This document shows, one piece after another, positions 17,658-26,496 of a stretch of DNA of 64,000 nt (its first letter is position 1; every line of letters starts with the position of its first letter). The notes beneath the pieces were generated by a model. The model searched no databases and was not told where the DNA came from. It saw only the letters and a program-made list of their open reading frames with translations. The translations under genes and the position numbers were made by a program. Source of the DNA: Methanothrix sp. (GTDB lineage: Archaea > Halobacteriota > Methanosarcinia > Methanotrichales > Methanotrichaceae); contig NZ_JADJJX010000002.1 of assembly GCF_016706325.1 (NCBI RefSeq), forward strand, positions 372,001 to 436,000. The letters are read 5' to 3'.

Positions 17658-18863
17658 TCACCTGTAACGTTCTGGGCTGTCTATCAGCTCTAAAGATTCC
17701 TTTATGATGGCGGCCAGTTGGCTCAGCCGGAAGGGCTGCCTCTTCAGGTTTCTGATCAGGCTTGATATTTGAGCATGAGTGCCGAGGATTAAAATCTCTT
17801 GCGGCCGCTCATCACAGCGCAAAGCCAGCTTGGGGATGGCGGCATCTCCTCCCCGGGCGAGCATCTCCTGCTTGATTATCAGGGCCTCCATGCTGCTCAA
17901 GCCCCGCACCATCAGGAGCCGAAAGGAGCCCTTCCGGGATAAGAGCTGGTATGCGCCCTGCTCCACCTCCATCCTCTTCAGATGCTCTGCCAGGTCCATG
18001 CCCTGGCCAAGATAGCCCAAAACCTCGACCTCTAAATCTCCACTGGAGGCCTCTGCCGGGCGGCCGCGGATGGCTGTGGCCATGGCGATAGCCTCCCGGC
18101 TGGCGGATATATCATGTGTGCGCACAATATGGGCTCCCTGGTATACTGCCACAGCCGTCGCGGCCAGGCTTCCAGCGAGCCTCTCTCCCGGATCTGGTAT
18201 CTTGAGGCTCTCTCCGATGAAGTTCTTGCGGGATAAGGCGGCCATCACCGGCCGTCCGATGATACGCAGCCGATCAAAGCCATCCAGAATGGCCAGATCC
18301 TGAGCGGCCGTCCTCTCGGGCATCCACTTGCCGATTCCAGGATCGATTGAGATCTTATCAAGATCAACTCCCGCCCTTGTCGCCTCCCTCACCCTCTCTC
18401 CCAGGTGGGGGATGATCTGACTCAGAGCAGGCAGGTCTCCTGGCCTTTGATCAGAGGCCATGATGATCAGAGAGCCATCATATTCTGCCACTTTAGAGGC
18501 CATATCGGGATCGTGCAGGCCAGATACATCGTTGATGCAGGCAGCGCCACAGGCCAGGGCCTTCTCTGCTATCTTTGCCCTCTGGGTATCAGCAGAGATG
18601 ACGACATCCAGATTGTCAGCGATCTCCTTCAGGGAGGGAAAGAGCCTCTCCCTTTCCCTCTCTTCGCTTATGGGGGGAGAGCCAGGGGCAGTGGAGACCG
18701 CGCCCAGGTCGATGATTTCTGCTCCCTCCTCCTGCAGGCGCCTGGCTGCTGCCAGAGCCTCATTCGGGCTGACCACTGAGCCCTTGTAGAACGACTCCTG
18801 GCTCAGGTTGATGACCCCCATCAGCCGCACAGGCTCAAGATCTCCAACCTTTATCCAACCCAT
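17658..18863 (-). CDS. folP: Dihydropteroate synthase-like protein with C-terminal extension
   Basis: About 401 residues from Met at 18863 (an open frame extends to 18914; the conserved part starts MGWIKVGDLEPVRLMGVINLS). Residues 1-265 form a TIM barrel with dihydropteroate synthase motifs: GVINLSQESFYKGS, EGAEIIDLGAVST, INDVSG and a late R-T-H-D. The C-terminal about 130 residues are an added domain seen in methanogen versions and of unknown role. In methanogens the pterin cofactor is tetrahydromethanopterin, so the substrate need not be p-aminobenzoate; the role is inferred. It is the first gene before the cofE fusion. Confidence 0.85.
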   Translation of the reverse strand: MGWIKVGDLEPVRLMGVINLSQESFYKGSVVSPNEALAAARRLQEEGAEIIDLGAVSTAPGSPPISEERERERLFPSLKEIADNLDVVISADTQRAKIAEKALACGAACINDVSGLHDPDMASKVAEYDGSLIIMASDQRPGDLPALSQIIPHLGERVREATRAGVDLDKISIDPGIGKWMPERTAAQDLAILDGFDRLRIIGRPVMAALSRKNFIGESLKIPDPGERLAGSLAATAVAVYQGAHIVRTHDISASREAIAMATAIRGRPAEASSGDLEVEVLGYLGQGMDLAEHLKRMEVEQGAYQLLSRKGSFRLLMVRGLSSMEALIIKQEMLARGGDAAIPKLALRCDERPQEILILGTHAQISSLIRNLKRQPFRLSQLAAIIKESLELIDSPERYR

Positions 18864-18911
18864 CAAGCCTTCAATCACTTTCAACACCACTAGCACTATA
18901 CACAGTCGATA

Positions 18912-18999
18912 CACATCCGATGGCTATCTGATCCACATCCGGTGGCTATCCGATGCACATCCGACGGCTATCCGATGCACATCTGATGGATATCCGATG
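18912..18999. repeat. Four tandem copies of a 22-base unit
   Basis: Degenerate units of the form CACATCCGATGGCTATCCGATG begin at 18912, 18934, 18956 and 18978. They lie just upstream of the folP-like gene and after the ABC-2 permease end, in the folP 5' region. They may be promoter-proximal spacers or binding sites; function unknown. Confidence 0.75.
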
Positions 19000-19015
19000 G
19001 ATCTGTCCGGATCTC

Positions 19016-19828
19016 CTATTCTGAGAGCCGGAGCAGAATTCCTGTTCTCCTCGCCCGGTTGATGGCCCGGTCGAAGAGGATGAGCCCCAGCAGCAGATAT
19101 AAAGCGGCCAGGGATAGGCCAACAATGAGATGATGAGGTCCGGGGATAAATACTGACCTGTAATACTCCAGGAAATAGGTCAGGGGGATGGCTCTGGATA
19201 CCGACTGCAGGAAGGCAGGGAGGACATCCACTGGATAGTATATGCCACTGAAGAGGAGGATAAGGCCGCTCAGGCTCCAGGCAGCGACATCAGCCTTCTG
19301 GCCGAAGATGAGGATGGATATGCAGACCACAATTCCTATGATCGCAGCCATGGCAAAGACCCCGATCAGGAATATAAGAGGCGGGATGAGGCCGCCTGTC
19401 TGGAACTTGAATCCAAAGAGATAGAAGCTGACTGATGCCAGGATGGCAAATACCACTGATCCTCTCATGATGCCGAAGAGCAGTGATCCGAAGATCAGAT
19501 GCCAACTGTGCACCGGAGCGATGAATGTGTTCTTGATGCTCTTGGACCACATATCAAAGAGGAGGACATAGGCCACATCCATCTGCGCTACCTGGTGAAT
19601 GGTGAGGGCAATGGAGCCCACCAGGAGGAAGGAGACCATTGATTCGTCCACCATCAGGAATCGAGTGAGCAGGCCTATGGATAGCAGACTGACCAGGGGC
19701 CAGAAGAAGATCTCAAAGAGGGTGAAGGCATTTCTTTTGGTGATCACCCAGTTCTTGTAGGCAGAGGCCAGATACCGGTTCAGCTCACCTTGCCAGTTCA
19801 ATGAAAACATCCTCCAGATCAGGCTCAT
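19016..19828 (-). CDS. ABC-2 type exporter permease
   Basis: 270-residue membrane protein with about six helices, of the DrrB/NodJ ABC-2 family (middle helices IYYPVDVLPAFLQSVSRAIPLTYFLEYYR are typical). Works with the ATPase encoded just upstream to export an unknown substrate. The start may be Met1 (19828, overlapping the ATPase by 44 bases) or Met7 (19810, directly after GGAGG). A similar pair lies at 61843-63605. Confidence 0.88.
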   Translation of the reverse strand: MSLIWRMFSLNWQGELNRYLASAYKNWVITKRNAFTLFEIFFWPLVSLLSIGLLTRFLMVDESMVSFLLVGSIALTIHQVAQMDVAYVLLFDMWSKSIKNTFIAPVHSWHLIFGSLLFGIMRGSVVFAILASVSFYLFGFKFQTGGLIPPLIFLIGVFAMAAIIGIVVCISILIFGQKADVAAWSLSGLILLFSGIYYPVDVLPAFLQSVSRAIPLTYFLEYYRSVFIPGPHHLIVGLSLAALYLLLGLILFDRAINRARRTGILLRLSE

Positions 19829-20756
19829 CTACATCGATATCCAGAATTTTAGCATCTTGAAAGCTTTTCAAGATCCTGTCCAGGCAGTCCTCCTTCCTCT
19901 CGATCAAGATATCAACCCTTCTCTCCAATCCCTCACCTGCCCGCTCATCCATCTGTCCACCTATTATCCAGTGACTGCCATTGACCCCGATGACCCCCTC
20001 AAATCTCCTGATGGCTTCAAGGTCAACCTGGCCCCTATACCTTATCCTCACCCTCTGCCCCAGGCCAAGGTGGTTCTTCAGATTCTGCGGGGTATCCATG
20101 GCTGCTACCTCGCCCCCTCTCAGAAAGGCTATCCGGTCGCAGAGCTCTTCCGCCTCGGGCATGTAGTGAGTGGACAGTATAACTGATATCTGCTCCTCCT
20201 CATGGATCCTCTTGATCAGTTTGCGGGTCTTGGCTGACATATGCGGATCCAGGCCGGTGGTCGGCTCGTCCAAAAAGAGGAGACGGGGGTGGTTTAGCAT
20301 GGCCTTGGCCAGGGAGAGGCGTTGCTTTAATCCTGTGGAGAGGTTCTCGAACTTCACATCCCTGTACTCGCCCAGCTCAAAGGCATCGATCTGGTCATCC
20401 ACCATCCGGGTGAGGGCAGAGCCATAAAGGCCGTAGAGCATCCCATAATGGACCAGGTTCTCTCTTATCGTCAGGCTCCAGGGGAAGTTGGGCTTGGCAG
20501 TACAGATATTGATTATCTTTCGAATCTCTCCTCGATCCCTTCTGGCGTTCAATCCCAGTATGGAAAGGCTTCCCTCCTCCGGGTAGATCAAGGTGGAGAG
20601 TATGGAGATGAGGGTGGTCTTCCCTGAGCCATTGGGGCCGAGCAGGCCGAAGATCTCTCCCTGTTCTACATCCAGGCTTATCCTTTTGAGGGCTATCTTG
20701 GTCGGGCCAAAAAGGCTCTTGTATCTCTTGCATACACCCTTAGCCTGGACCGACAT
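19785..20756 (-). CDS. ABC-2 exporter ATPase
   Basis: About 323 residues of the DrrA-like ABC family. Walker A GPNGSGKTT, signature LSTGLKQRLSLAKAM, Walker B LLFLDEPTTGLDP, and a C-terminal regulatory domain of about 100 residues ending DEPDLEDVFIELAR. The best start is Met at 20756 with GGGAGG nine bases upstream; the frame also allows a TTG at 20777 after AAGGAGGA. Cotranscribed with the permease. Confidence 0.9.
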   Translation of the reverse strand: MSVQAKGVCKRYKSLFGPTKIALKRISLDVEQGEIFGLLGPNGSGKTTLISILSTLIYPEEGSLSILGLNARRDRGEIRKIINICTAKPNFPWSLTIRENLVHYGMLYGLYGSALTRMVDDQIDAFELGEYRDVKFENLSTGLKQRLSLAKAMLNHPRLLFLDEPTTGLDPHMSAKTRKLIKRIHEEEQISVILSTHYMPEAEELCDRIAFLRGGEVAAMDTPQNLKNHLGLGQRVRIRYRGQVDLEAIRRFEGVIGVNGSHWIIGGQMDERAGEGLERRVDILIERKEDCLDRILKSFQDAKILDIDVDEPDLEDVFIELAR

Positions 20757-20804
20757 CTCTCTCATCCTCCCAATCAATCCTCCTTATTCTCCACTCTGAT
20801 GCCT

Positions 20805-21803
20805 CTATAGCCGCCTGATTTTTCTCTTCCGACCATAAAGAAGCTTCTGTCTGCCGGGAATGATAACAGCCGCGGCCAGAAGGATCAGAATGGCCAGAAG
20901 GGCCAGGGGGGCGATGAAGGGGAGGGCCCGGTGCAATGAGAGGCGGCCTGACCCCCTCAAGCTAATCTGGAAGGGGAGGACCAGATCCATCTCCTCCGAG
21001 CTCAGGCTCAGGCCGAGTTGATACCTATCCAGGCTGGCATTTCCATCCACCCCCACCCGGAAGCTGGTCAGGGCCATCTTCCCAGGCGCCAGGTCTCCCA
21101 GGGAACAGTCAGGCCCGATGGCATGAAAGGGGGGGGCGACCAGAAGGCGGGCTGAGCAGTTCGAGAGGCTCTCCACTCCAGTGTTCTCCACCACAATCAG
21201 CAAAGCCCCAGATCCTCCTGGATGAAGATCAGACTGCACTCCTGCAATGCGCAGGTCGCCTCCGTCCTCTGATATGTAAAGCCGCAGGTTCAGGCTCTGG
21301 TCTGCTGGCTGCAGGAGAGGAAAGGCCTGGCCATCGCTCACGCTCACATCCACCTGACGCACATACTCCACCCTCAGGGGGAGGTCATACCAGCCACTGG
21401 CCCTCTGATCGATGCTCAGATTGAACTGCAACTGCTCTGCCTCTCCTGCCGGGAGAGCGGCGATATACTGAGGGGCGGAGGTCACATTGATGGGACCTGC
21501 GGGCTCAAGAGCCGCCCTGATCTCCATGGCCCGGGAGCTGTTCATCTCCTCCTTGATCTCCATGAGGATATCATCGGCTGAGCCGCTGCTGCTCACCGGT
21601 ATGAGCTCTTTGATCCCGCCCTGGTTGGCAAGGCTCACCTTGAGGATGCGATCTCCCGGTGCCAGGGCGGGATTCACAGCAGAGGCATTGAGCAGGACCT
21701 CGCCCGAGGACTTGTAATGATCATCGGCAAAAAGGATGATATCCCCTCCCTGGCTCCCTCCGAGCAGGATGAGCAGAATGCAGATGATCTTCAGTGGCGT
21801 CAT
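20805..21803 (-). CDS. Exported, C-terminally anchored protein of S-layer/COG1361-like architecture
   Basis: 332 residues. Signal peptide (KIICILLILLGGSQG), then an extracellular all-beta region with CARDB/COG1361-like repeats (for example GALLIVVENTGVESLSNC and the phrase LAPGKMALTSFRVGVDGNASL), a C-terminal helix (PFIAPLALLAILILLAAAVII) and a basic tail. Proteins like this often accompany ABC-2 exporters in archaea. It is first in the leftward operon before the ATPase and permease and could be a surface partner of the exporter. Function is otherwise unknown. Confidence 0.75.
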   Translation of the reverse strand: MTPLKIICILLILLGGSQGGDIILFADDHYKSSGEVLLNASAVNPALAPGDRILKVSLANQGGIKELIPVSSSGSADDILMEIKEEMNSSRAMEIRAALEPAGPINVTSAPQYIAALPAGEAEQLQFNLSIDQRASGWYDLPLRVEYVRQVDVSVSDGQAFPLLQPADQSLNLRLYISEDGGDLRIAGVQSDLHPGGSGALLIVVENTGVESLSNCSARLLVAPPFHAIGPDCSLGDLAPGKMALTSFRVGVDGNASLDRYQLGLSLSSEEMDLVLPFQISLRGSGRLSLHRALPFIAPLALLAILILLAAAVIIPGRQKLLYGRKRKIRRL

Positions 21804-22276
21804 CCTTTCTCGGATAGGTTTGCATCCTTAATTAAGTCTATCTGAAGGGCAGGCTGGAAGGGGAACAATTCCGCCATATGTCGTAAGATTTAACATCATC
21901 GCGCCCATACGAAATAATAGATGTAATAATGCCTGTTGGCTGCAGCGAGCACTATCATAAATCATTGATAAAAGCCTGGAAGACGAGAAATAAACAATGT
22001 GAAATATTGGTTAGATGAACAGATAAAGCCACGAAAACGCTAGCGTTTGAGATGAGCGAGCGGCTGGTAAGCGAGTGAATGATGAGCGATGATTATATAA
22101 CAATATTCCCTGATCCCAGAACCACAGATTAAGAAGTGGACCATGTTAGCTGAACAGACCATTGGGGCAAGCGACATATGCCGTCATTCAAAAATGCATC
22201 CGAAATCGGTGAAGGCTTTAGGTGAAAATAAGGTTTCAGGAGGACTTTAAAAAAATAAATTATAAGTATTATATAA
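21804..22276. other. AT-rich intergenic region with a 14-base palindrome at 22035-22048
   Basis: No gene is supported. AAACGCTAGCGTTT is a perfect palindrome. Downstream are short GAGCGAG/GATGAGCG repeats and, close to the methyltransferase gene, a TATA-like TTATATAA at about 22268. The base composition is lower in G+C than the flanking operons. Confidence 0.5.
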
Positions 22277-22297
22277 ATGCTAATGGAGAAGGCAAAA

Positions 22298-23371
22298 ATG
22301 GTTTCATTACAGCAATATTCACCAACAATGACCAAAGATTACAGCCGGATTTCAGATACGGCCCGGGCAATGAATGCTATGGTACTACCGCGAATGCTGT
22401 CTTACATACGGCGTATATCGCCGCAGATAGCTGCCATGAGTGCCGACGAGATGTTTGTGATCTCCGATTTCGGCGCTGCGGATGGTGCTAATTCGAGCAA
22501 ACTATTTGAAGCAGTCATTCGCCGGATCCACGATGTGAATCCAATGTTGACCATCAAATTGGTCTACATCGATCTGGCGAATCCAGCCAACTTCGAGGCG
22601 TTCTGGGAGACCTCGACATTAGCGAAATTAAATAACGTGGAGGTCCAATATATCCAGCGATCTTTTTATGAACCCTTTCCTGAGATAGAAAATAAACTTC
22701 GGATCGGTTTTTCATCTACTGCTCTGCACTGGATGAATGCCAAAACGGTTGGAACTGACTATTTCCAGCATCCTCTTTGTATACAGCCCAACCAGTTGCC
22801 TGATCTAGAAAGAAGGAAATTTGCAGAAAAATGGATCGCGGATTGGCGATCGTTCTTGAAAAAATGCTCGACGTCTCTGGTTAAAGGTGGTGCTTTATTT
22901 TTTGCTAACCTTGCCAATCTGGGTGATGGCCGGTGGCCAGCGTCATCAGGATATAACAATCTTATGAAGATTTGCCAGGAGCTATTTGAAGAGAAGAAGC
23001 TTTCCGAAGCAGAGCTAAATTCCATTTTCATACCAAATTACTTTGCCACACCCCATGAAATGTCACGTTTGCTGAATGAAGACGATCTCAAGTGTTTCGC
23101 CGTCAATGCCTGTGATTCCTTGACAGTCCCGTGTGCTTATTTTACCAAGGCGCAGCACAAGCTGGACAACCCACAGGAACGGTCTAGGCTCGCCGCTACA
23201 TTGGCTCATGTAACCAGAGCCTGGAGTGAATCTTCTATGCGGATCGGACTTAAAGCAGATAACAAAGAATTGATAGAAGATATTTATCAACGGTTACAGC
23301 AGAAATTTTATGAAAAACCCGAGGGCTTGTCATATCAATACTGCCTGCTTGAGCTGGTAAAACAGATCTGA
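22298..23371 (+). CDS. SABATH-type SAM-dependent carboxyl methyltransferase
   Basis: 357 residues from Met at 22298 (GAGAAGG lies 5 bases upstream; the frame extends back to ATGs at 22277 and 22283). Motifs match the SABATH family that methylates carboxyl groups of small acids in plants and some bacteria: an early Q-Q-Y-S, SAM motif FVISDFGAADGANSS, and the hallmark GFSSTALHWMN near residue 150, followed by a helical insertion and RAWSESSMRIG. It stands alone in an AT-rich stretch with codon use unlike its neighbours, which suggests horizontal acquisition. The substrate is unknown. Confidence 0.8.
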   Translation: MVSLQQYSPTMTKDYSRISDTARAMNAMVLPRMLSYIRRISPQIAAMSADEMFVISDFGAADGANSSKLFEAVIRRIHDVNPMLTIKLVYIDLANPANFEAFWETSTLAKLNNVEVQYIQRSFYEPFPEIENKLRIGFSSTALHWMNAKTVGTDYFQHPLCIQPNQLPDLERRKFAEKWIADWRSFLKKCSTSLVKGGALFFANLANLGDGRWPASSGYNNLMKICQELFEEKKLSEAELNSIFIPNYFATPHEMSRLLNEDDLKCFAVNACDSLTVPCAYFTKAQHKLDNPQERSRLAATLAHVTRAWSESSMRIGLKADNKELIEDIYQRLQQKFYEKPEGLSYQYCLLELVKQI

Positions 23372-23629
23372 CGAGAACGATTGAAATTTGGCGACCTTAC
23401 CATTCCCTGTACACCCCAGCATATGGCGACGAGTAATGGATGCTGCGGACCATACTATCTCCCGTCTCTTCCAGCGGGGGAGATCAAAAGTCAGCTTTTT
23501 CCGGTTCTTATTGAGCAGCGCCAAAGAGCTCATATAATCATGCTCGCAGTAGCCTTGCAGCTCCATCGTAGGTGTGAGACTACTCCACTTCATACCCCAG
23601 GTGGCTTTGCAGCTCCGCCTAGAGCCCAT
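23330..23629 (-). pseudogene. Unrecognised open frame, possible gene fragment
   Basis: A 99-codon frame, convergent with and overlapping the last 42 bases of the methyltransferase gene. It contains a plausible protein-like stretch (LNKNRKKLTFDLPRWKRREIVWSAA) but no domain I recognise and no clear ribosome site. It may be a decayed gene that came with the methyltransferase island, or chance. Confidence 0.25.
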
Positions 23630-23643
23630 CGATTTTCGTCACT

Positions 23644-24453
23644 CTATCTCGAATACACTGTGCTCAGGAAGAAGAATGCTGCCGCAGTGAGGATTATAGT
23701 CGCACCTGATGGCACATCCAGCAGGTAGGATACCAAAAGGCCCACAGTCACGAATATCGCCCCCAGGACCACAGATCCGGCCATGATGGCGGGCAGCTCC
23801 TTGAGATGCTGCCGGCTTATGGCCCCAGGGATGGTGAGAAGGGCGATCACCATTATGATCCCCACGATCTTGATCAATACCACAACGCTGAAGGCCACCA
23901 TGGCCATGAGCAGGAGCCTGAGGCTTTTTACCGGCAGGCCGATGGCCTCTCCGTAAACCGGATCAAAGCTCATTATCAGGAATTCCTTGTAAAGGATATA
24001 GGTCAGGAATAGTATGACCAGGGTGAGAGCGGATATCAGCAGAACATCATTCACAGTCACAGCCAGTATATTGCCGAACAGATAGCCATAAAGGTCTCTG
24101 GCATAACCCTCAGAGAGGGTGAGGAGCATGACCCCCAGGGCCATTCCCGTGGCCATGAAGACACCAATGGCAGTGTCCTCGGATACCCGCGCCCTCCCGC
24201 TCACCATTCCAATGCCGATAGCAGTCAGAATGGCCGAGCCCACACCGAATAGCAGGGGGTCGAAGCCCAGGAAGTAGCCCAGGCCTATGCCCCCAAAGGC
24301 AGCATGGGCTATGCCATCGCTGATGAAGACGATCTTATTTAAAATGACATAGATCCCGATTATGCCGCAGAGAACGGCGCTCGCCAGGCCGGCTGCCAGG
24401 GCCACTCTCATAAAATCATACTGGAAGATATCCAACTGCAGCTCAATCATCAA
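23644..24453 (-). CDS. znuB: ZnuB-type metal ABC permease
   Basis: 269-residue permease with about eight helices, of the ABC-3 family importing Zn or Mn. The order is typical: SDGIAHAAFGGIGLGYFLG early and IVGIIMVIALLTIPGAISR late. Its start overlaps the znuC stop by 4 bases. Part of a leftward znuA-znuC-znuB operon. Confidence 0.92.
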   Translation of the reverse strand: MMIELQLDIFQYDFMRVALAAGLASAVLCGIIGIYVILNKIVFISDGIAHAAFGGIGLGYFLGFDPLLFGVGSAILTAIGIGMVSGRARVSEDTAIGVFMATGMALGVMLLTLSEGYARDLYGYLFGNILAVTVNDVLLISALTLVILFLTYILYKEFLIMSFDPVYGEAIGLPVKSLRLLLMAMVAFSVVVLIKIVGIIMVIALLTIPGAISRQHLKELPAIMAGSVVLGAIFVTVGLLVSYLLDVPSGATIILTAAAFFFLSTVYSR

Positions 24454-25211
24454 TCATGCTTCCTCAAGACCCGGTGGGGCGTTCCATGAGCAATCAAATC
24501 CACTGGACAGCCGTAGGCCTTCTCTATATCCTCGCTTGTCAGTTCCTTTGATCCATGATAATAAAGCCTCTGGTTCAGACAGGCGATCTTGCCCACATAT
24601 TTGGAGACGGCTGTGATATCATGAGAGACGAGGATTATTGCTATTCCCCGGTCCTGGTTGAGGTGGCAGAGAAGCTCATAAAACTCCGCCTGTTGGGCGG
24701 AATCAATACCCGCCGTGGGTTCGTCCAGGAGGAGCAGCTCCGGATCAGATACCAGAGAACGGGCCACAAATACCCTCTGCTGCTCCCCTCCGGAGAGGGC
24801 GCCGATCTCCCGCTCAGCCCGGTCCTCCATTCCCACCGCCTCCAGGGCACGGAGTGCTGCATCGCGATCAGCAGGGCCGTAGCGGCGGAAGAGGCCTGTC
24901 CGGCTGAACCGTCCCATCTGGGCCACCTCCAGCACCTTGACCGGAAAGCTCTGATCGAAGATGGTCTTCTGGGGCAGGTAGCCTATCATTCCCCGAGCAG
25001 CCTCTGGCTGCTGGCCGAAGATTCTGATCCTCCCTTTATCCGGCTTTATCAAGCCCAGCATCAGCTTGAGAAGGGTCGATTTTCCTCCCCCATTCGGGCC
25101 GATCAAGCCCAGATAATCAGCCCGGTTCAGCCTCAGATTTATGTCCTCCAGAATGACATGCTCACCCCGGAAGAGCCAGAGGTTCTCGATGGAGACGATT
25201 TCCGAGGTCAT
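24450..25211 (-). CDS. znuC: ZnuC-type metal ABC ATPase
   Basis: 253 residues; Walker A GPNGGGKST, signature LSGGEQQRVFVARSL and Walker B LLLLDEPTAGID. The sequence YLPQKTIFDQSFPVKVLEVAQMGR is typical of Mn/Zn importer ATPases. Overlaps znuA and znuB by 4 bases each. Confidence 0.92.
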   Translation of the reverse strand: MTSEIVSIENLWLFRGEHVILEDINLRLNRADYLGLIGPNGGGKSTLLKLMLGLIKPDKGRIRIFGQQPEAARGMIGYLPQKTIFDQSFPVKVLEVAQMGRFSRTGLFRRYGPADRDAALRALEAVGMEDRAEREIGALSGGEQQRVFVARSLVSDPELLLLDEPTAGIDSAQQAEFYELLCHLNQDRGIAIILVSHDITAVSKYVGKIACLNQRLYYHGSKELTSEDIEKAYGCPVDLIAHGTPHRVLRKHD

Positions 25212-26134
25212 TTCAGGCTCTTAGAGATCTCCTCTCCCGTATGGCGCATATTCTGCAGGTAGTCCTCTGCTAAAGGATCAAGGACCACTATCCTCGCATT
25301 CATCTCTCTGGCTATCACCTCTGCCGATTTGGGATTGAACTGAGGATCAACGAAGATGACAGAGATATTGTTCTCTCTGGCCATATCGATCAGCCCTGCC
25401 AGGTACTTGGGACCGGGCTCCTTCTCCTCCTCCATTATCGGCACCTGGACCAGGCCGTAGTCCCGGGCGAAGTAGCTCCAGGCCGGGTGGTAGACGATGA
25501 ACGTCCTGTTCTCTTTGGCGGCAAAGGTCTGCTTCAACTCCCTGTCCAGTGCTCTCATATCCTCTAAAAAGCTATCTTTATTCTGGCGGTAGTATTCAGC
25601 GTCCTTCCGGTCGAACTGGATCAGAGCATTGCATATGTTCTCCACCTGAATGGCTGCATTCTCCAGAGACATCCAGATGTGGGGATCGGTGTGCTTGCCA
25701 TCCTCATTCAACAGCTCCACCCCTTGGGAGGAGTCGACAACCAGCATATCTTCATTGACCAAGAGAGCCTTTTCCATCCAGAACTCCAGACCTGCGCCGT
25801 TCATGATGTATATGTCAGCATCAGCGATCTCTTTCATCTGGGAGGGGGCGGGCTCATAGGCATGGGGTTCGGCCCCGGGCGGGACTATCACTGCTACTCT
25901 GACTCTGTCTTTTCCCACGGCGGAGATGAGGCCTGCCAGGGGGGCGATGGTGGTGGCGGCGGATATGATATCATTCTTCCTCTCATCTCCGGCGCCTTTG
26001 AGGCTCTCATCTGCTGTAAATCCAGTAGACTCTTCCTTCTCTGAGATGCATCCGGATAGGATGACAGCAGCGGGAATGATGGCAGTGGCCAGGATTATAA
26101 TAAATAATGATGATTTTTTAAAATCGCTCAACAT
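25208..26134 (-). CDS. znuA: ZnuA-type metal-binding lipoprotein
   Basis: About 308 residues from Met at 26134 (GGGAG precedes it; an upstream Met lies at 26164 without one). Lipoprotein signal with SGCISE. The TroA-fold metal ligands are visible: His in EPHAYEPAP, His in TDPHIWMSL, His in VYHPAWSYFARDYG and Asp in IFVDPQF. Between the first two there is no long His-rich loop, so Zn or Mn are both possible. First gene of the operon. Confidence 0.92.
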   Translation of the reverse strand: MLSDFKKSSLFIIILATAIIPAAVILSGCISEKEESTGFTADESLKGAGDERKNDIISAATTIAPLAGLISAVGKDRVRVAVIVPPGAEPHAYEPAPSQMKEIADADIYIMNGAGLEFWMEKALLVNEDMLVVDSSQGVELLNEDGKHTDPHIWMSLENAAIQVENICNALIQFDRKDAEYYRQNKDSFLEDMRALDRELKQTFAAKENRTFIVYHPAWSYFARDYGLVQVPIMEEEKEPGPKYLAGLIDMARENNISVIFVDPQFNPKSAEVIAREMNARIVVLDPLAEDYLQNMRHTGEEISKSLK

Positions 26135-26164
26135 ATTACTCCCTATTTGCTCTCTGTGCGTCAA

Positions 26165-26240
26165 TCAGATGATCTAGATGATCTTGAAACGCTTTTGGAA
26201 TCACAATTTTCTTATGTAATTCGCTTTAAATAAAGATATT
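26165..26240 (-). promoter_or_regulatory. Promoter of znuA operon with tandem 9-base repeat
   Basis: Minus-strand TATA-like TTTATTTAAAG at about 26223-26233. Downstream, 26167-26175 and 26176-26184 are identical AGATGATCT units (plus strand) with the palindrome ATCTAGAT at their junction, placed near the expected transcription start. A metal-responsive repressor site is a reasonable inference. Confidence 0.45.
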
Positions 26241-26290
26241 GGCCAATGATAAGGTAGAAGGTAGAAGCTAGATATTCCAAAAGGTGAAGG

Positions 26291-26410
26291 ATGCGGCTAA
26301 TGAGCGAAGCTCGAGATAGGAAGATGAAGCGCAAACGCAAGCTGGACGAGTTGAAGGCAGAAAAAATATTGAGAGCATGCAAAAGGCCGGTGATCCGCAG
26401 AGTTTGCTGA
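26291..26410 (+). CDS. Possible small, very basic protein
   Basis: A 39-codon frame (MRLMSEARDRKMKRKRKLDE) preceded by AAGGTGAAGG. Half the residues are charged and most are basic. No homology recognised; it could be chance in a gap of about 330 bases that holds no other gene. Confidence 0.2.
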   Translation: MRLMSEARDRKMKRKRKLDELKAEKILRACKRPVIRRVC

Positions 26411-26496
26411 TAGATAGGGCAGCCGCCCTTTTTTCATTGTTGAACTCAATCTTTCTCATTCAGGGCAAAAAAGTGAGTGCAGCGGAAGGTGGCGGC

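Noticed and set aside
22075..22120. C/D box small RNA (ATGATGA with a later CTGA)
   Set aside because: Only one C and one D box found, without internal boxes or terminal stem.
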